Below, in pieces: positions 55,441 through 64,000 of a DNA stretch of 64,000 bases; position 1 is the stretch's first letter; every line of letters begins with the position of its first letter. The position numbers and the translations under genes were made by a program. This stretch comes from Ferribacterium limneticum. GTDB taxonomy: Bacteria; Pseudomonadota; Gammaproteobacteria; Burkholderiales; Rhodocyclaceae. Location of the stretch: positions 3,264,501 to 3,328,500 of the forward strand of contig NZ_CP075191.1 of NCBI RefSeq assembly GCF_020510625.1, in the 5' to 3' direction. The notes beneath the pieces were generated by a model that worked only from the letters and a program-made list of their open reading frames with translations, did no database searches and was not told where the DNA came from.

Positions 55441-56295
55441 TCAGCGGGACGCCATGCAGCGATCAAGAAAATGGCCCAGTTGCGCCAAGTGCCGCGTCAC
55501 ATCGCCATAGTCGTCATGGCTGCCAGGGACCAGCAGTAACTCGACTGCGTCGCTGTTTCGCGCCGCATATATTTCCCGCGCCTCGTCCACCGGCACGGTA
55601 TCGTCTTCCAGGCCATGCACCAAGAGAACCGGGCAGTTGATTCGGGCAATGGTGTTGCATGGCGCAATGGCATCGAAGCGATGGCCAATCACCCGCTGCA
55701 CGTAAGCCAGGATGTAAGCGCCAAGCGGCCAATAGGGAATGTGCATGCCGGACATCCAGCGCCGCATCATTGCCGCCGGGTGGGCGAATGCGGCCAGACT
55801 GATGACGGCCCGCACATCGTCCCGACGGGCAGCGACCAGCAGGGCTGCGCCAGCCCCGACGGAATGCCCGACGATACCCAGCCGCTGCGGATCGACCTCG
55901 GGCTGCGCCGCCAGCCAGGCCAGCCCGGCTTCGATGTCCTCGGCAAAGCGCGGCAGCGAAGCAAAGCTGTCGCCATCGCTCTGGCCGTGGCAACGGGCAT
56001 CGAGCAACAACAACGAATAACCGACGGCATGCAGCGGCGCTGCCAGCGGCAACATCATTTCCGCATTGCCGCCCCAGCCATGCATGACAACCAGCGCCGG
56101 ACTGCCCGGCGCCGCGGGGATGAACCAGCCGAACAGGCTTTTATCGTTGGCCGCAGGCACCCGCACCGGATGCCACGGCAAGCCTTCCGGCTCCGCGCTT
56201 TCGATCACCCGTGGCGCCGCCAGGCCGCGCCGGATGGCGAAATTCAGCGCACCTAAGCCGCCGGCCACCAGCGGAATACCCCAAAGCCAGCTCAT
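55441..56295 (-). CDS. Alpha/beta hydrolase, membrane-anchored
   Basis: A 284-aa hydrolase. An N-terminal hydrophobic segment (MSWLWGIPLVAGGLGALNFA) probably anchors it. Oxyanion-region ALVVMHGWGGNAEMMLPL, nucleophile elbow GIVGHSVGAGAALL (Ser), catalytic Asp in LLVHGLEDDTVPVDEA and His in VPGSHDDYGD are all visible. The substrate is unknown. It is followed 8 bp downstream of the SLAC1/TehA gene, so co-transcription is likely. Confidence 0.88.
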   Translation of the reverse strand: MSWLWGIPLVAGGLGALNFAIRRGLAAPRVIESAEPEGLPWHPVRVPAANDKSLFGWFIPAAPGSPALVVMHGWGGNAEMMLPLAAPLHAVGYSLLLLDARCHGQSDGDSFASLPRFAEDIEAGLAWLAAQPEVDPQRLGIVGHSVGAGAALLVAARRDDVRAVISLAAFAHPAAMMRRWMSGMHIPYWPLGAYILAYVQRVIGHRFDAIAPCNTIARINCPVLLVHGLEDDTVPVDEAREIYAARNSDAVELLLVPGSHDDYGDVTRHLAQLGHFLDRCMASR

Positions 56296-56303
56296 GATGT
56301 GCT

Positions 56304-57344
56304 TTATGGATGTGGCTGGAAGATGGCGCCGGACGCCACGCCGCGCGCCGTCCGGACCAGTGTGATCGCCCAGAAAAAGCAGAGCAGCAGCCAGGCGGCA
56401 AGGCCGATGGCGAAGGTGGAACTCCAGCCGAGCAGCTTCGTCAGGCGCAGGCTTTCAGCCACAAAGGCACCGAGCGGGAAGGTGAAGCCCCACCACGACA
56501 AGGCGAAGGGCAACTGTCCGGCAGCCCGCGCCGACAAAGTCAGCAGGCTGGCCATGACCAGCCACCAGACTCCAAAGCCCCAGACCAGCAACATCAGCAC
56601 CGTGGCCACCTCACGCGCGGCCGGATAGGGTAACTGCTCGGCAACATTCATCAGGCTGACCGGAATGACGCCGATCGGCGCCAGATGGATCCACACCGTC
56701 GGCGTCAGGATGCCCAGGGCCGGCTTGTGCAGGTATTTGCGGTGCAGGGTCAGACCGAGCAGGCCGAGATACATCATGCTGCCCGCCCCCAGGCCGATGG
56801 CGTTGATGGTGAGCGCCCACTCGCGCAGTGCGCCATCCATGTGGGCAAGCAGCGGCCCACCGGCCAGCGGCATGACAACGAGGCCAACGGCCGGGATGAA
56901 CTGGGCCGGCGTCACGTGCTCGGCCGCGACATGCTCACCGCGGAACATGATGAAGAGCACGGCGAAGCTGAAGACAAAATGCAGAATCACGCCCAGCCAC
57001 CACAGCACCAGCGCCACTTCGACACAGGGCGTGAAGGTCAGCCACTGCGCCGCCAGCACCAGCAGCGCAATCGAAAAAGTCGGGTAGAAATTGGCCTGCA
57101 CCGGATGCAGCATCGTCTGCATGGCCGCTGGCCGGAAGCGCAGCCAGCGAGTCAGCCAGGGAACCGCCAGCACAATAAACAAGGCACTGTTGAACCAGTG
57201 CAGCAACTCGGCCGGCAGCGCCAGCCAAGGCCAACGCAGGGAAAGCCCATGCGTCGTCATGGCAAAAACACCCGTCCCCATCACGGCGGCAAACCAGCCC
57301 GGGGCAAAGGTCCGGGAAATATCGGCGAAGCGGGGATAGCTCAT
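56304..57344 (-). CDS. SLAC1/TehA-family anion channel
   Basis: A 346-aa membrane protein with ten TM helices. Motifs GWFAAVMGTGVFAM near the N-terminus and FIPAVGLVVMPLAGGPLL are typical of the SLAC1/TehA/Mae1 family, which conducts anions such as sulfite, chloride or C4-dicarboxylates in studied members. The ligand cannot be predicted. It is upstream of and co-directional with the alpha/beta hydrolase. Confidence 0.9.
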   Translation of the reverse strand: MSYPRFADISRTFAPGWFAAVMGTGVFAMTTHGLSLRWPWLALPAELLHWFNSALFIVLAVPWLTRWLRFRPAAMQTMLHPVQANFYPTFSIALLVLAAQWLTFTPCVEVALVLWWLGVILHFVFSFAVLFIMFRGEHVAAEHVTPAQFIPAVGLVVMPLAGGPLLAHMDGALREWALTINAIGLGAGSMMYLGLLGLTLHRKYLHKPALGILTPTVWIHLAPIGVIPVSLMNVAEQLPYPAAREVATVLMLLVWGFGVWWLVMASLLTLSARAAGQLPFALSWWGFTFPLGAFVAESLRLTKLLGWSSTFAIGLAAWLLLCFFWAITLVRTARGVASGAIFQPHP

Positions 57345-57478
57345 TGGACGACCCTATAAATATTAGACTTTGCTTATTTTAACTGCTTGACTATGGCTAG
57401 GCACATCAGTGCCAATCGCACGAATTCTATTCGCGTCAAACCCCCTCTCCGCCAATTCCTTTCAGGTAGCGGAGGTTT

Positions 57479-57548
57479 GTCGTTCCCGCGAAAGCGGGAA
57501 CCCAGTGAATGCGTGATACCTGGATTCCAGCCTGCGCGGGAACGACGC
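57479..57548. repeat. Dispersed palindromic repeat, family A, copy 3
   Basis: GTCGTTCCCGCGAAAGCGGG opens and CTGCGCGGGAACGAC closes, giving a long inverted repeat. Confidence 0.75.
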
Positions 57549-57565
57549 CTAACAGAACCATATTG

Positions 57566-57611
57566 CCCCCTCTCCCCCAATTTATTGGGGGAGAGGGCTG
57601 GGGAGAGGGGG
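57566..57611. repeat. Dispersed repeat, family B, intergenic copy
   Basis: CCCCCTCTCCCCCAATTTAT, then TGGGGGAGAGGG and CTGGGGAGAGGGGG. The layout is the same as in the two in-frame copies within the methyltransferase gene (61861 and 63175). Confidence 0.8.
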
Positions 57612-57771
57612 CCTCTGATGAACCCACCAGCCATTCGACCAAACCCGCAACCGGGGAAGCCACCGGCTATCCGTGCGCGAACCCTCAAACCCCCGCCAAT
57701 TCGGCGATATACTGGCCGAAACAATATAAACCGAATTGGAGACCGAGCCTGGCACTGCCGGGCCATTGCGC

Positions 57772-58815
57772 ATGGATACCCTGTTCCTGCTCGCTGTCGT
57801 CACCGTCGTCATTGTCCTGGTCTTCGACTACACCAACGGCTTCCATGACGCGGCCAACATCGTCGCCACCGTCATCGCCTCGCGCGCCATGTCGCCGGCC
57901 CAGGCCGTGCTGATCGTCGGCGTTTTCGAATTTCTCGGCCCGCTGCTCGGCGGCACCGCCGTCGCCAACACCATCGGCAAGTTCGTCGCCCTCGACGGCG
58001 TCGCTCCGGTGCTCTCGCTCTCCATCCTGCTCTGCGGCCTGATCGGCGCCATCGTCTGGAATCTCGGCACCTGGTATTTCGGCATTCCGTCCTCCTCGTC
58101 GCATGCGCTGGTCGGCGGGCTGATCGGCGCGGTCGTCGTCGCCGTCGGCGCCGATCATGTCGTCTGGGGTTTTGCCGAACTGGCCAACGGCCACCTGACC
58201 GGCATCGTCAAGGTCCTGGCCGCACTGGTGCTTTCACCGCTGATCGGCTTCTGGCTGGGCTTCCTGATCCACCGCCTGCTCACCGGCCTGCTCGTCGCAG
58301 CCAACCCGGCCGCCAACTCGCGGCTGCGCGGCCTGCAGTACCTCACTGCGGCCGGCCTCGCCTTTTCGCACGGCGCCAACGACGCCCAGAAAAGCATGGG
58401 CATCCTCACCCTCGTGCTGCTTCTCGGCGGCTTCATCCCGACTTTCGAGGTGCCGTTCTGGGTCATGCTCGCCTGCGCCACCTCCATTACGCTCGGCATC
58501 ATGTCCGGCGGCTGGCGCATCGTCCGCACGCTCGGCTTCGCCATCTACCGCGTCCGCCCCATCCACGCCCTCGGCTCGCAGCTGACATCCGCCGCCGTGA
58601 TCCTAGCCGCTTCGGCCGGCGGCGCGCCGGTGTCGACCACCCACGTGGTGGCCACTTCGATCATGGGCATCGGCGCCTCGGAACGGCCGCGCGCCGTCCG
58701 CTGGGCCAAGGCCAAGGACATCGCCATGACCTGGCTGATCACCATACCCGGCGCCGCCATCGTCGCCATCCAGGCCTATGCGCTGGTTCATCTCTTTCTC
58801 GGAGGCACGCCATGA
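57772..58815 (+). CDS. pit: Pit-type low-affinity inorganic phosphate transporter
   Basis: A 347-aa secondary transporter with about ten TM helices. Signature motifs of the PiT family appear twice: FDYTNGFHDAANIVATVI near the N-terminus and FSHGANDAQKSMGI in the second half, plus STTHVVATSIMGIG. The start is the ATG at 57772. A longer frame from 57736 uses TTG and is less likely. Its stop overlaps the start of the DUF47 gene (ATGA), the usual pit-DUF47 operon. Confidence 0.93.
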   Translation: MDTLFLLAVVTVVIVLVFDYTNGFHDAANIVATVIASRAMSPAQAVLIVGVFEFLGPLLGGTAVANTIGKFVALDGVAPVLSLSILLCGLIGAIVWNLGTWYFGIPSSSSHALVGGLIGAVVVAVGADHVVWGFAELANGHLTGIVKVLAALVLSPLIGFWLGFLIHRLLTGLLVAANPAANSRLRGLQYLTAAGLAFSHGANDAQKSMGILTLVLLLGGFIPTFEVPFWVMLACATSITLGIMSGGWRIVRTLGFAIYRVRPIHALGSQLTSAAVILAASAGGAPVSTTHVVATSIMGIGASERPRAVRWAKAKDIAMTWLITIPGAAIVAIQAYALVHLFLGGTP

Positions 58816-59456
58816 GCGAAGAAATCAAGCCGTCGATCTTCCGCCGCCTGTTCGATCGCGTTTTCCCGAAAATGCCGGATTTCTTCACCCTGCTCACCGA
58901 GCAGTGCGGACAAGTCGCCCACACCGCCGGCCTGCTCGTCGAATTCATGGAAACCGGCGATGCCAAGGTCGGCCTCTCAATCCGCCAGGACGAACACGAG
59001 GCCGACCGGGTCAAGATCCGCAACCTGCACACGCTGAACGAGGCCTTCTCGACACCGATCGACCGCGAGGATCTCTACCGGGCCATCATCGATCTCGACG
59101 AAGTCGTCAATTACTGCAAGACCACGGTGAGCGAAATGGAAGTCCTCTGCCTCGCCCCCGACAAGCATTGCCTGGAAATGGCCATGCACATCAAGCTCGG
59201 CTGCGACGCCCTGTCGCAAGGCTTCGCCCGGCTGGCCAAGGAACCCGCTGGCGCCGCGGCCGATGCCGACTCAGCCCGCAAGGCCGAGCGCCGCGTCGAA
59301 AAGAACTACCGCCGCGCCATTGCCGAACTGTTCGTCGGCGACGACTACATCCACATGTTCAAGCGCCGCGAAATCTACCGCCACCTGTCCAACGCCGCCG
59401 ATCGCATGTCCAACTGCGCCAATACGCTGCACGACATCGTGGTCAAGATGACCTGA
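58812..59456 (+). CDS. DUF47 PhoU-like protein
   Basis: A 214-aa all-helical protein of the DUF47/PhoU-like family, with ISIRQDEHEADRVK-type metal-binding ExxxD pattern (QDEHEADRVKIRNLHTL) and a second half ending RMSNCANTLHDIVVKMT. It is known as a regulatory partner of Pit transporters. Translation is coupled to pit by a 4-bp overlap. Confidence 0.93.
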   Translation: MSEEIKPSIFRRLFDRVFPKMPDFFTLLTEQCGQVAHTAGLLVEFMETGDAKVGLSIRQDEHEADRVKIRNLHTLNEAFSTPIDREDLYRAIIDLDEVVNYCKTTVSEMEVLCLAPDKHCLEMAMHIKLGCDALSQGFARLAKEPAGAAADADSARKAERRVEKNYRRAIAELFVGDDYIHMFKRREIYRHLSNAADRMSNCANTLHDIVVKMT

Positions 59457-59475
59457 ACCCCGAACCTATCCCCAG

Positions 59476-60033
59476 ATGCTGAAGAAACTATCGCGCCGCC
59501 TGCTTGCACGCCTTGGCTGGAAGCTGATCGACCCGCCGGAACGCCCGGCCCAGGCGGTTCTGCTCGCCTACCCACACACCTCGAACTGGGATGGCGTCTA
59601 TGCCCTGCTGATCAAACTGGCACTCGGCCTCGAAGCCCGCTGGGTCGGCAAGGACACGCTGTTTCGCTGGCCGGTCGGCGGGCTGATGCGGCGACTGGGC
59701 GGCATCCCGATCGATCGTCGCGCGCCGCGCGGTTTCGTCGCCGAAATGGCAGCACAATTCGCCACCCACCCGAACTTCCTGCTGGTCATCGCCCCGGAAG
59801 GCACGCGCAGCCTGACCAAAGGCTGGAAAAGCGGCTTCTACCGCATCGCGCTCGCCGCCAAAGTGCCGGTCGCACTGGCCTTCGTCGATTACCCCCGCCG
59901 CGAAGCCGGCATCCTCGCCTACCTGACGCTGACCGGCGACCCGGCTACCGACATCGCCGCCATCGCCCGCCACTACGAAGGCCGGCAAGGCAAACGACCA
60001 GAACTCGCCTCGCCGATTCGCTGGCTGGACTAA
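59476..60033 (+). CDS. Lysophospholipid/1-acyl-glycerol-phosphate acyltransferase family
   Basis: A 185-aa protein with the acyltransferase motifs HTSNWD (variant of HX4D) near residue 34, a second block IDRRAPRG, and VIAPEGTRS near residue 104. It is short for PlsC and closer to the compact family lacking a clear TM helix. The substrate is unknown. It lies 20 bp after the DUF47 gene and is possibly in the same transcript. Confidence 0.88.
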   Translation: MLKKLSRRLLARLGWKLIDPPERPAQAVLLAYPHTSNWDGVYALLIKLALGLEARWVGKDTLFRWPVGGLMRRLGGIPIDRRAPRGFVAEMAAQFATHPNFLLVIAPEGTRSLTKGWKSGFYRIALAAKVPVALAFVDYPRREAGILAYLTLTGDPATDIAAIARHYEGRQGKRPELASPIRWLD

Positions 60034-60070
60034 AGGCCGCCTCGCCGACCATCGGGATTACCTTGCCCGT

Positions 60071-60128
60071 TGCCTGCAGACGGGAATCCAGCCAGCTGTA
60101 TTTTCTGTTCCGGATTCCCGCTGGCATG
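60071..60128. repeat. Dispersed palindromic repeat, family A, copy 4 (shortened)
   Basis: TGCAGACGGGAATCCAGCCA and CCGGATTCCCGCTGGCATG form a partial inverted repeat of the same family. Confidence 0.65.
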
Positions 60129-60201
60129 CTTCAAGGTGAGTCCTGCGCTGAGAAATGGCTCGCCAAAGCGACAAGACTCGCCAACAAGCCCGCCAAATGG
60201 A

Positions 60202-60933
60202 TCAGTGCAGCCCCTCGCTGCGCTTCTGCACGCCAAACAACAGCGCAAGCGACAAGCCCAGCAGCAACAGTCCATTCGGCTCTGGAACCTGGCTGCTGCC
60301 CGTCGGCGTGATATTCCAGACAAACGAGGCGTCCTCGCTAAACCCCTGAGTTCCCAACGCCCCCTCAGCCGACCAGTCGCCCAGAATCAACATCGAATAG
60401 GTCGTTCCGGCGAGCAGATCAAAGCTCACTTCATTGGAGCCGGTATCGCGCTGAAGCAACTGCGAACCCACACCGCTGATGGAGAAATTGAAATTCCCAA
60501 TCGCCGGGTCATTCAAACCGTTGCTCGTGATATCCCACAGCAAGTTGAACTTGCCGTTTTCATTCATCGTGAATTGATAAAGGAATCGCGCCGCTAGCTG
60601 CACACGGCCCTCAAGAAGATTCTCTGTGCGCCAGCCGAGAGCCGAGAACCCCACGGCACCGGCTGCTGAGTCGGAAAAATTGCTTGCCCCAAAGCCGAAG
60701 CTGTTAGCCGTAGCCCCATTTGACTCGGAATATGCGGAAGTACCCACCGCCATCGGCGCAATACCCGTAGTCCACGCCGGGTCATAATTCCCGACAAAAT
60801 CGCCTCCGGCCGCATAGGCTTGGGTATACACCGAAAGCTCGGTCTGGACCGGTGTTGGCAACGCCTGCGCCGATGTCGACACCATCCCCGCCAGCGCCAG
60901 AACACTCAAAGTGGAAATCAGTTTATTGGACAT
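60202..60933 (-). CDS. PEP-CTERM-anchored exported protein
   Basis: A 243-aa secreted protein: signal peptide (LISTLSVLALAGMVSTSAQA), a Gly/Ser/Asn-rich beta-type body, and a C-terminal PEP-CTERM sorting signal of motif VPEPNGLLLLGLSLALLFG followed by basic residues (VQKR). Exosortase-type processing (EpsH) is implied elsewhere in the genome. The role is probably in extracellular polysaccharide or biofilm. The body has no recognised domain. Confidence 0.92.
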   Translation of the reverse strand: MSNKLISTLSVLALAGMVSTSAQALPTPVQTELSVYTQAYAAGGDFVGNYDPAWTTGIAPMAVGTSAYSESNGATANSFGFGASNFSDSAAGAVGFSALGWRTENLLEGRVQLAARFLYQFTMNENGKFNLLWDITSNGLNDPAIGNFNFSISGVGSQLLQRDTGSNEVSFDLLAGTTYSMLILGDWSAEGALGTQGFSEDASFVWNITPTGSSQVPEPNGLLLLGLSLALLFGVQKRSEGLH

Positions 60934-61119
60934 TTTTATCTCCCTTTATGGCTAAATAACTTCGCCAAAAATCATGCATAACACATACCAACAACCAATA
61001 ACCGCCATCGATTCATAACCTTACGAAATTTACAAATAAGTCACCCAGCCAAGGTGTAACGAAATCCGACACCCCCGACTCGAACACAAGCCAGACCGAC
61101 GGGCTAGAATCCCGTCATC

Positions 61120-64000
61120 ATGCACATCGACACCTTCCTAGCCCGCTGGCGGGCGGCCGGCGGCTCCGAGCGCGCCAATTACCAGCTTTTCATCGCCGAC
61201 CTCTGTGCCTTGCTGGAAGTCGCCCCACCCCAGCCCGCCAACGAAGACACCCGCGACAATCCTTACGTCTTCGAGCGCCGCGTCATCTTTCATCACGGCG
61301 ATGGCAGCACCAGCAACGGCTTCATCGACTGCTACAAACGCGGCAGCTTCATCGGCGAAGCCAAGAAAATCCGCGCCGGCGCCGAAACTCGCCAGTTCGA
61401 CGACGCCCTGCTGCGCGCCCGTGGCCAGGCTGAAAACTACGCCCGCCATCTGCCCGCCGACGAAGGCCGGCCGCCCTTCCTCGTCGTCCTCGACGTCGGC
61501 AACGTCATCGAGCTCTACGCCGAATTCACCTGCACCGGCGGCAGCTACACGCCCTTCCCCGATCCGCGCAGCCACCGCATCCGGCTCGACGACCTCAGCA
61601 AGCCGGAAATCCGCGCCCGCCTCAAAGCCGTCTGGCACGACCCGCACAGCCTCGACCCGGCCCGCCGCACCGCCCGCGCCACGCGCGAAATCGCCGTTCG
61701 CCTCGCCCGCGTCGCCCAGTCCCTGGAAGGCAAATACCAGCCCGAGCGCGTCGCCGCCTTCCTCTCGCGCTGCCTGTTTTCCATGTTCGCCGAAGACGTC
61801 GGCCTGCTCCCCAAAGTCGACAACGAAGGCGCCTTCACCGGCCTGCTCAAGAGTTTCCTCCTCCCCTCTCCCGCCAGCGGGAGAGGGGCCGGGGGAGAGG
61901 GCAGCCCAGTAAGCCAATTCGTCCCCCTCGTCGCCGAACTCTGGCAAGCCATGGACGAAGGCAAATTCTCCGTCGCCATCCGCGCCCAGCTGCCGCGCTT
62001 CAACGGCAAGCTCTTCAAGCAGCCCGAAGTGCTGCCGCTCGACCGCGACCAGATCGACCTGCTGCTCGAAGCCAGCCGCGCCGACTGGGCCGAAGTCGAA
62101 CCCGCCATCTTCGGCACCCTGCTCGAAAGTGCCCTCAACCCGCTCGAACGCCACGACCTCGGCGCCCACTACACCCCGCGCGCCTACGTCGACCGCCTCG
62201 TCCTGCCCACCGTCATCGAGCCGCTGCGCGCCAACTGGCACGACACCCAGGCTGCCGCCCTGCTGCTCGCCAACGAAGGCAAGCTCAAAGACGCCGCCGA
62301 CCTCGTCCGCGCCTGGCACCACAAACTGTGCACCACCCGCGTCCTCGACCCCGCCTGCGGCTCCGGCAACTTCCTCTACGTCACGCTCGAACACATGAAG
62401 CGTCTCGAAGGCGAAGTCCTCGACACCCTCGCCCAGCTTGGCGACACGCAACAACGCCTCGAAGTCGAAGGCCTCACCGTCGACCCGCACCAGTTCCTCG
62501 GCCTCGAAATCAACCCGCGCGCCGCCGCCATCGCCGAAATGGTCCTCTGGATCGGCTACCTGCAATGGCACTTCCGCACCCAGGGCAGCGGCCTGCCGCC
62601 CAGCCCCATCCTGCGCGACTTCAAGAACATCGAATGCCGCGACGCCGTGCTCACCGCCGACGCCATCGCCTTCGCCACCGATGAAAGCGGCAAGCCGCTC
62701 ACCCGCTGGGACGGTCGCACGACCAAACCCCACCCCGTCACCGGCGAACTCGTGCCCGACGAAGCCGCCCAAATCCCGCGCGAACGCTACACCAACCCAC
62801 GCCCCGCCACCTGGCCGCAGGCCGACTACATCGTCGGCAATCCCCCCTTCATCGGCGCCGCCGCTATGCGCCAGGCCCTCGGCGACGGCTACACCGAAGC
62901 CCTGCGCGCCGCCTGGCCGGCCGTCCCCGAATCCGCCGATTTCGTCATGTTCTGGTGGCACCACGCCGCCGACCTCACCCGCCGCGGAGAAGTCCAGCGC
63001 TTCGGCTTCATCACCACCAACAGCCTCAAGCAAACTTTCAACCGCCGCGTCCTCGAACACCACCTCAACGCCCAGCCGCCGCTCGCGCTCGCCTGGGCCA
63101 TCCCCGACCACCCGTGGGTCGACGCCGCCAGCGGTGCCGCCGTGCGCATCGCGATGACCGTCGCCACCGCCTCGCTCCCCTCGCCCGCGGGCGGGAGAGG
63201 GGCCGGGGGAGAGGGCAGCGGCATCCTGCAAACCGTCGTTGGCGAAGGCGGCGCCGACGGCGATGCCGTGCACATCGAACTCACCGAGAAAACCGGCCGC
63301 ATCCACGCCGACCTCAGCATCGGCGCCGATGTCGTCGGCGCCAAGGCGTTGCGTGCCAATGAAGGCATCAGCTCGGCCGGCTTCAAACTGCATGGCGCCG
63401 GCTTCATCGTCTCCCCCGACGAAGCGGCCAAGCTGCAACCCTGCGACCGCATCCACCCCTACCGCAACGGCCGCGACCTGACCGACAAGCCGCGCGGCGT
63501 CTTGGTCATCGACCTCTACGGCCTGACCGCCAACGAAGCGCGCAGCCGCTATCCGGCGACCTATCAATGGGTGCTCGAGCGCGTCAAACCGGAACGCGAC
63601 CAGAACAACCGCGCCACCTACCGCGACAACTGGTGGCTGTTCGGCGAACCGCGCAAAGACCTGCGCCCCATGCTCGCCGGCCAACCCCGCTTCATCGCCA
63701 CCGTCGAAACCGCCAAGCACCGCACCTTCCAGTTCCTCGACGCCGCCATCGCCCCGGACAACAAGCTCGTCTGCATCGCACTGGCTGACGCCTACGCCCT
63801 CGGCGTGCTCTCGTCACAAGTCCACGTCGCTTGGGCGCTGGCCGCCGGCAGCCGCCTTGGCGTGGGCAACGACCCGGTCTACGTCAAAACCACCTGCTTC
63901 GAAAAATTCCCCTTCCCCGCCGCCAGCCCCGAGCAGCAAGCCCGCATCGCCGCCCTCGCCGAGCAACTCGACACCCACCGCAAGCGCCAGCAGGCCGCCC
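61120..64000 (+). CDS. MmeI-like (type IIL) restriction-modification enzyme, C-terminus beyond window
   Basis: At least 960 codons, open to the window end. The N-terminal nuclease-like region has [16 protein letters not shown] (D...E-x-K pattern). The gamma-class N6-adenine methyltransferase has motif [13 protein letters not shown] and motif [11 protein letters not shown]. The target-recognition-like part includes [23 protein letters not shown] and CFEKFPFP. These are typical of single-chain MmeI/type IIL enzymes, in which one protein cuts and methylates. Two in-frame 45-bp repeats (codons 248-262 and 686-700) add 15 residues each. GC is high and the sequence C-rich on the coding strand. Confidence 0.88.
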   Translation, partial: MHIDTFLARWRAAGGSERANYQLFIADLCALLEVAPPQPANEDTRDNPYVFERRVIFHHGDGSTSNGFIDCYKRGSFIGEAKKIRAGAETRQFDDALLRARGQAENYARHLPADEGRPPFLVVLDVGNVIELYAEFTCTGGSYTPFPDPRSHRIRLDDLSKPEIRARLKAVWHDPHSLDPARRTARATREIAVRLARVAQSLEGKYQPERVAAFLSRCLFSMFAEDVGLLPKVDNEGAFTGLLKSFLLPSPASGRGAGGEGSPVSQFVPLVAELWQAMDEGKFSVAIRAQLPRFNGKLFKQPEVLPLDRDQIDLLLEASRADWAEVEPAIFGTLLESALNPLERHDLGAHYTPRAYVDRLVLPTVIEPLRANWHDTQAAALLLANEGKLKDAADLVRAWHHKLCTTRVLDPACGSGNFLYVTLEHMKRLEGEVLDTLAQLGDTQQRLEVEGLTVDPHQFLGLEINPRAAAIAEMVLWIGYLQWHFRTQGSGLPPSPILRDFKNIECRDAVLTADAIAFATDESGKPLTRWDGRTTKPHPVTGELVPDEAAQIPRERYTNPRPATWPQADYIVGNPPFIGAAAMRQALGDGYTEALRAAWPAVPESADFVMFWWHHAADLTRRGEVQRFGFITTNSLKQTFNRRVLEHHLNAQPPLALAWAIPDHPWVDAASGAAVRIAMTVATASLPSPAGGRGAGGEGSGILQTVVGEGGADGDAVHIELTEKTGRIHADLSIGADVVGAKALRANEGISSAGFKLHGAGFIVSPDEAAKLQPCDRIHPYRNGRDLTDKPRGVLVIDLYGLTANEARSRYPATYQWVLERVKPERDQNNRATYRDNWWLFGEPRKDLRPMLAGQPRFIATVETAKHRTFQFLDAAIAPDNKLVCIALADAYALGVLSSQVHVAWALAAGSRLGVGNDPVYVKTTCFEKFPFPAASPEQQARIAALAEQLDTHRKRQQAA
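61861..61905 (+). repeat. In-frame dispersed repeat (family B) in the methyltransferase gene, copy 1
   Basis: 45 bp, exactly 15 codons, encoding [15 protein letters not shown]. It has an inverted CTCTCCCGC...GCGGGAGAG core and a trailing GGGGGAGAGGG. Confidence 0.9.
63175..63219 (+). repeat. In-frame dispersed repeat (family B) in the methyltransferase gene, copy 2
   Basis: 45 bp in the same reading frame, encoding [15 protein letters not shown]. It differs from copy 1 by only four bases that I can see. Confidence 0.9.

Larger units (their letters stand above)
57345..57771. other. Intergenic region with two dispersed repeat types
   Basis: 427 bp without a gene between the SLAC1/TehA gene and pit. 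It holds one family-A repeat (57479-57548) and one family-B repeat (57566-57611). No other feature recognised. Confidence 0.6.

Noticed and set aside
61861..63219. Short CRISPR-like repeats in the methyltransferase gene
   Set aside because: Only two copies 1.3 kb apart and in frame; there is no regular spacer array.
61138..63720. 860-codon open frame on the minus strand opposite the restriction-modification gene
   Set aside because: It is Gly/Ala/Asp/Val-rich, has no recognisable motif and is antisense to clear methyltransferase motifs. High GC makes long shadow frames.

Overview
The window reads as a chromosomal segment of a facultatively denitrifying betaproteobacterium, most likely Rhodocyclales (Dechloromonas/Azonexus-like). 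That placement is inferred from gene content: a cbb3 oxidase operon, cytochrome cd1 nitrite reductase, a Sec-type nitrous-oxide reductase, a PEP-CTERM protein, a large motAB-che operon and GC-rich codon use. No database search was possible. No IS element, prophage or CRISPR array was seen. One tRNA (Thr, anticodon CGT) was found.

Layout. 1-13929 (all minus strand): motA-motB-MCP-cheY-cheA-cheW-MCP-MCP-cheR-cheD-cheB, a co-directional motility/chemotaxis operon whose cheB is cut by the window start. 14110-15303: a Nudix hydrolase and a TonB-like protein. 15412-23762 (minus): ccoI-ccoS, then ccoN-O-Q-P-G-fixH and a DUF3149 microprotein, with an FNR/ANR box ahead of ccoN. A second FNR box, a -10 element and a terminator between ccoS and ccoN look like a complete small-RNA gene. 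23820-29023: SDR dehydrogenase, REC-GGDEF protein, a small membrane protein, tRNA-Thr, murJ and a YbhB-like protein. 29065-33875: TolC-type channel with a fused Cds6-like domain, a CpxA/CpxR-like pair with a CpxR-type box, and an EF-hand protein. 33906-37512 (minus): arsR-arsC-acr3-permease-thioredoxin with a 24-bp palindromic operator.

37767-55281 is the nitrogen-oxide and redox region: norEF-like genes, DUF934 plus a siroheme nitrite/sulfite reductase, a second ccoG, MocR and Crp/Fnr-type regulators, an ankyrin protein and a Fis-like HTH protein. It continues with an FccB-like flavoprotein plus monoheme cytochrome c, nosZ, nirS, and a sigma-54 activator divergent from a third ccoG. The ccoG copy has a plausible -24/-12 promoter. 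55441-61119: alpha/beta hydrolase, SLAC1/TehA channel, Pit phosphate transporter with its DUF47 partner, an acyltransferase and a PEP-CTERM protein. 61120 to the end: a large MmeI-like restriction-modification enzyme, open at the window edge, that carries two in-frame copies of a 45-bp dispersed repeat.

Together these genes describe a motile cell that switches between microaerobic respiration (cbb3) and denitrification (NirS, NosZ). Redox sensing by FNR/DNR-type regulators is indicated, and metal-centre assembly factors (CcoG, CcoI, CcoS, FixH) are unusually abundant.
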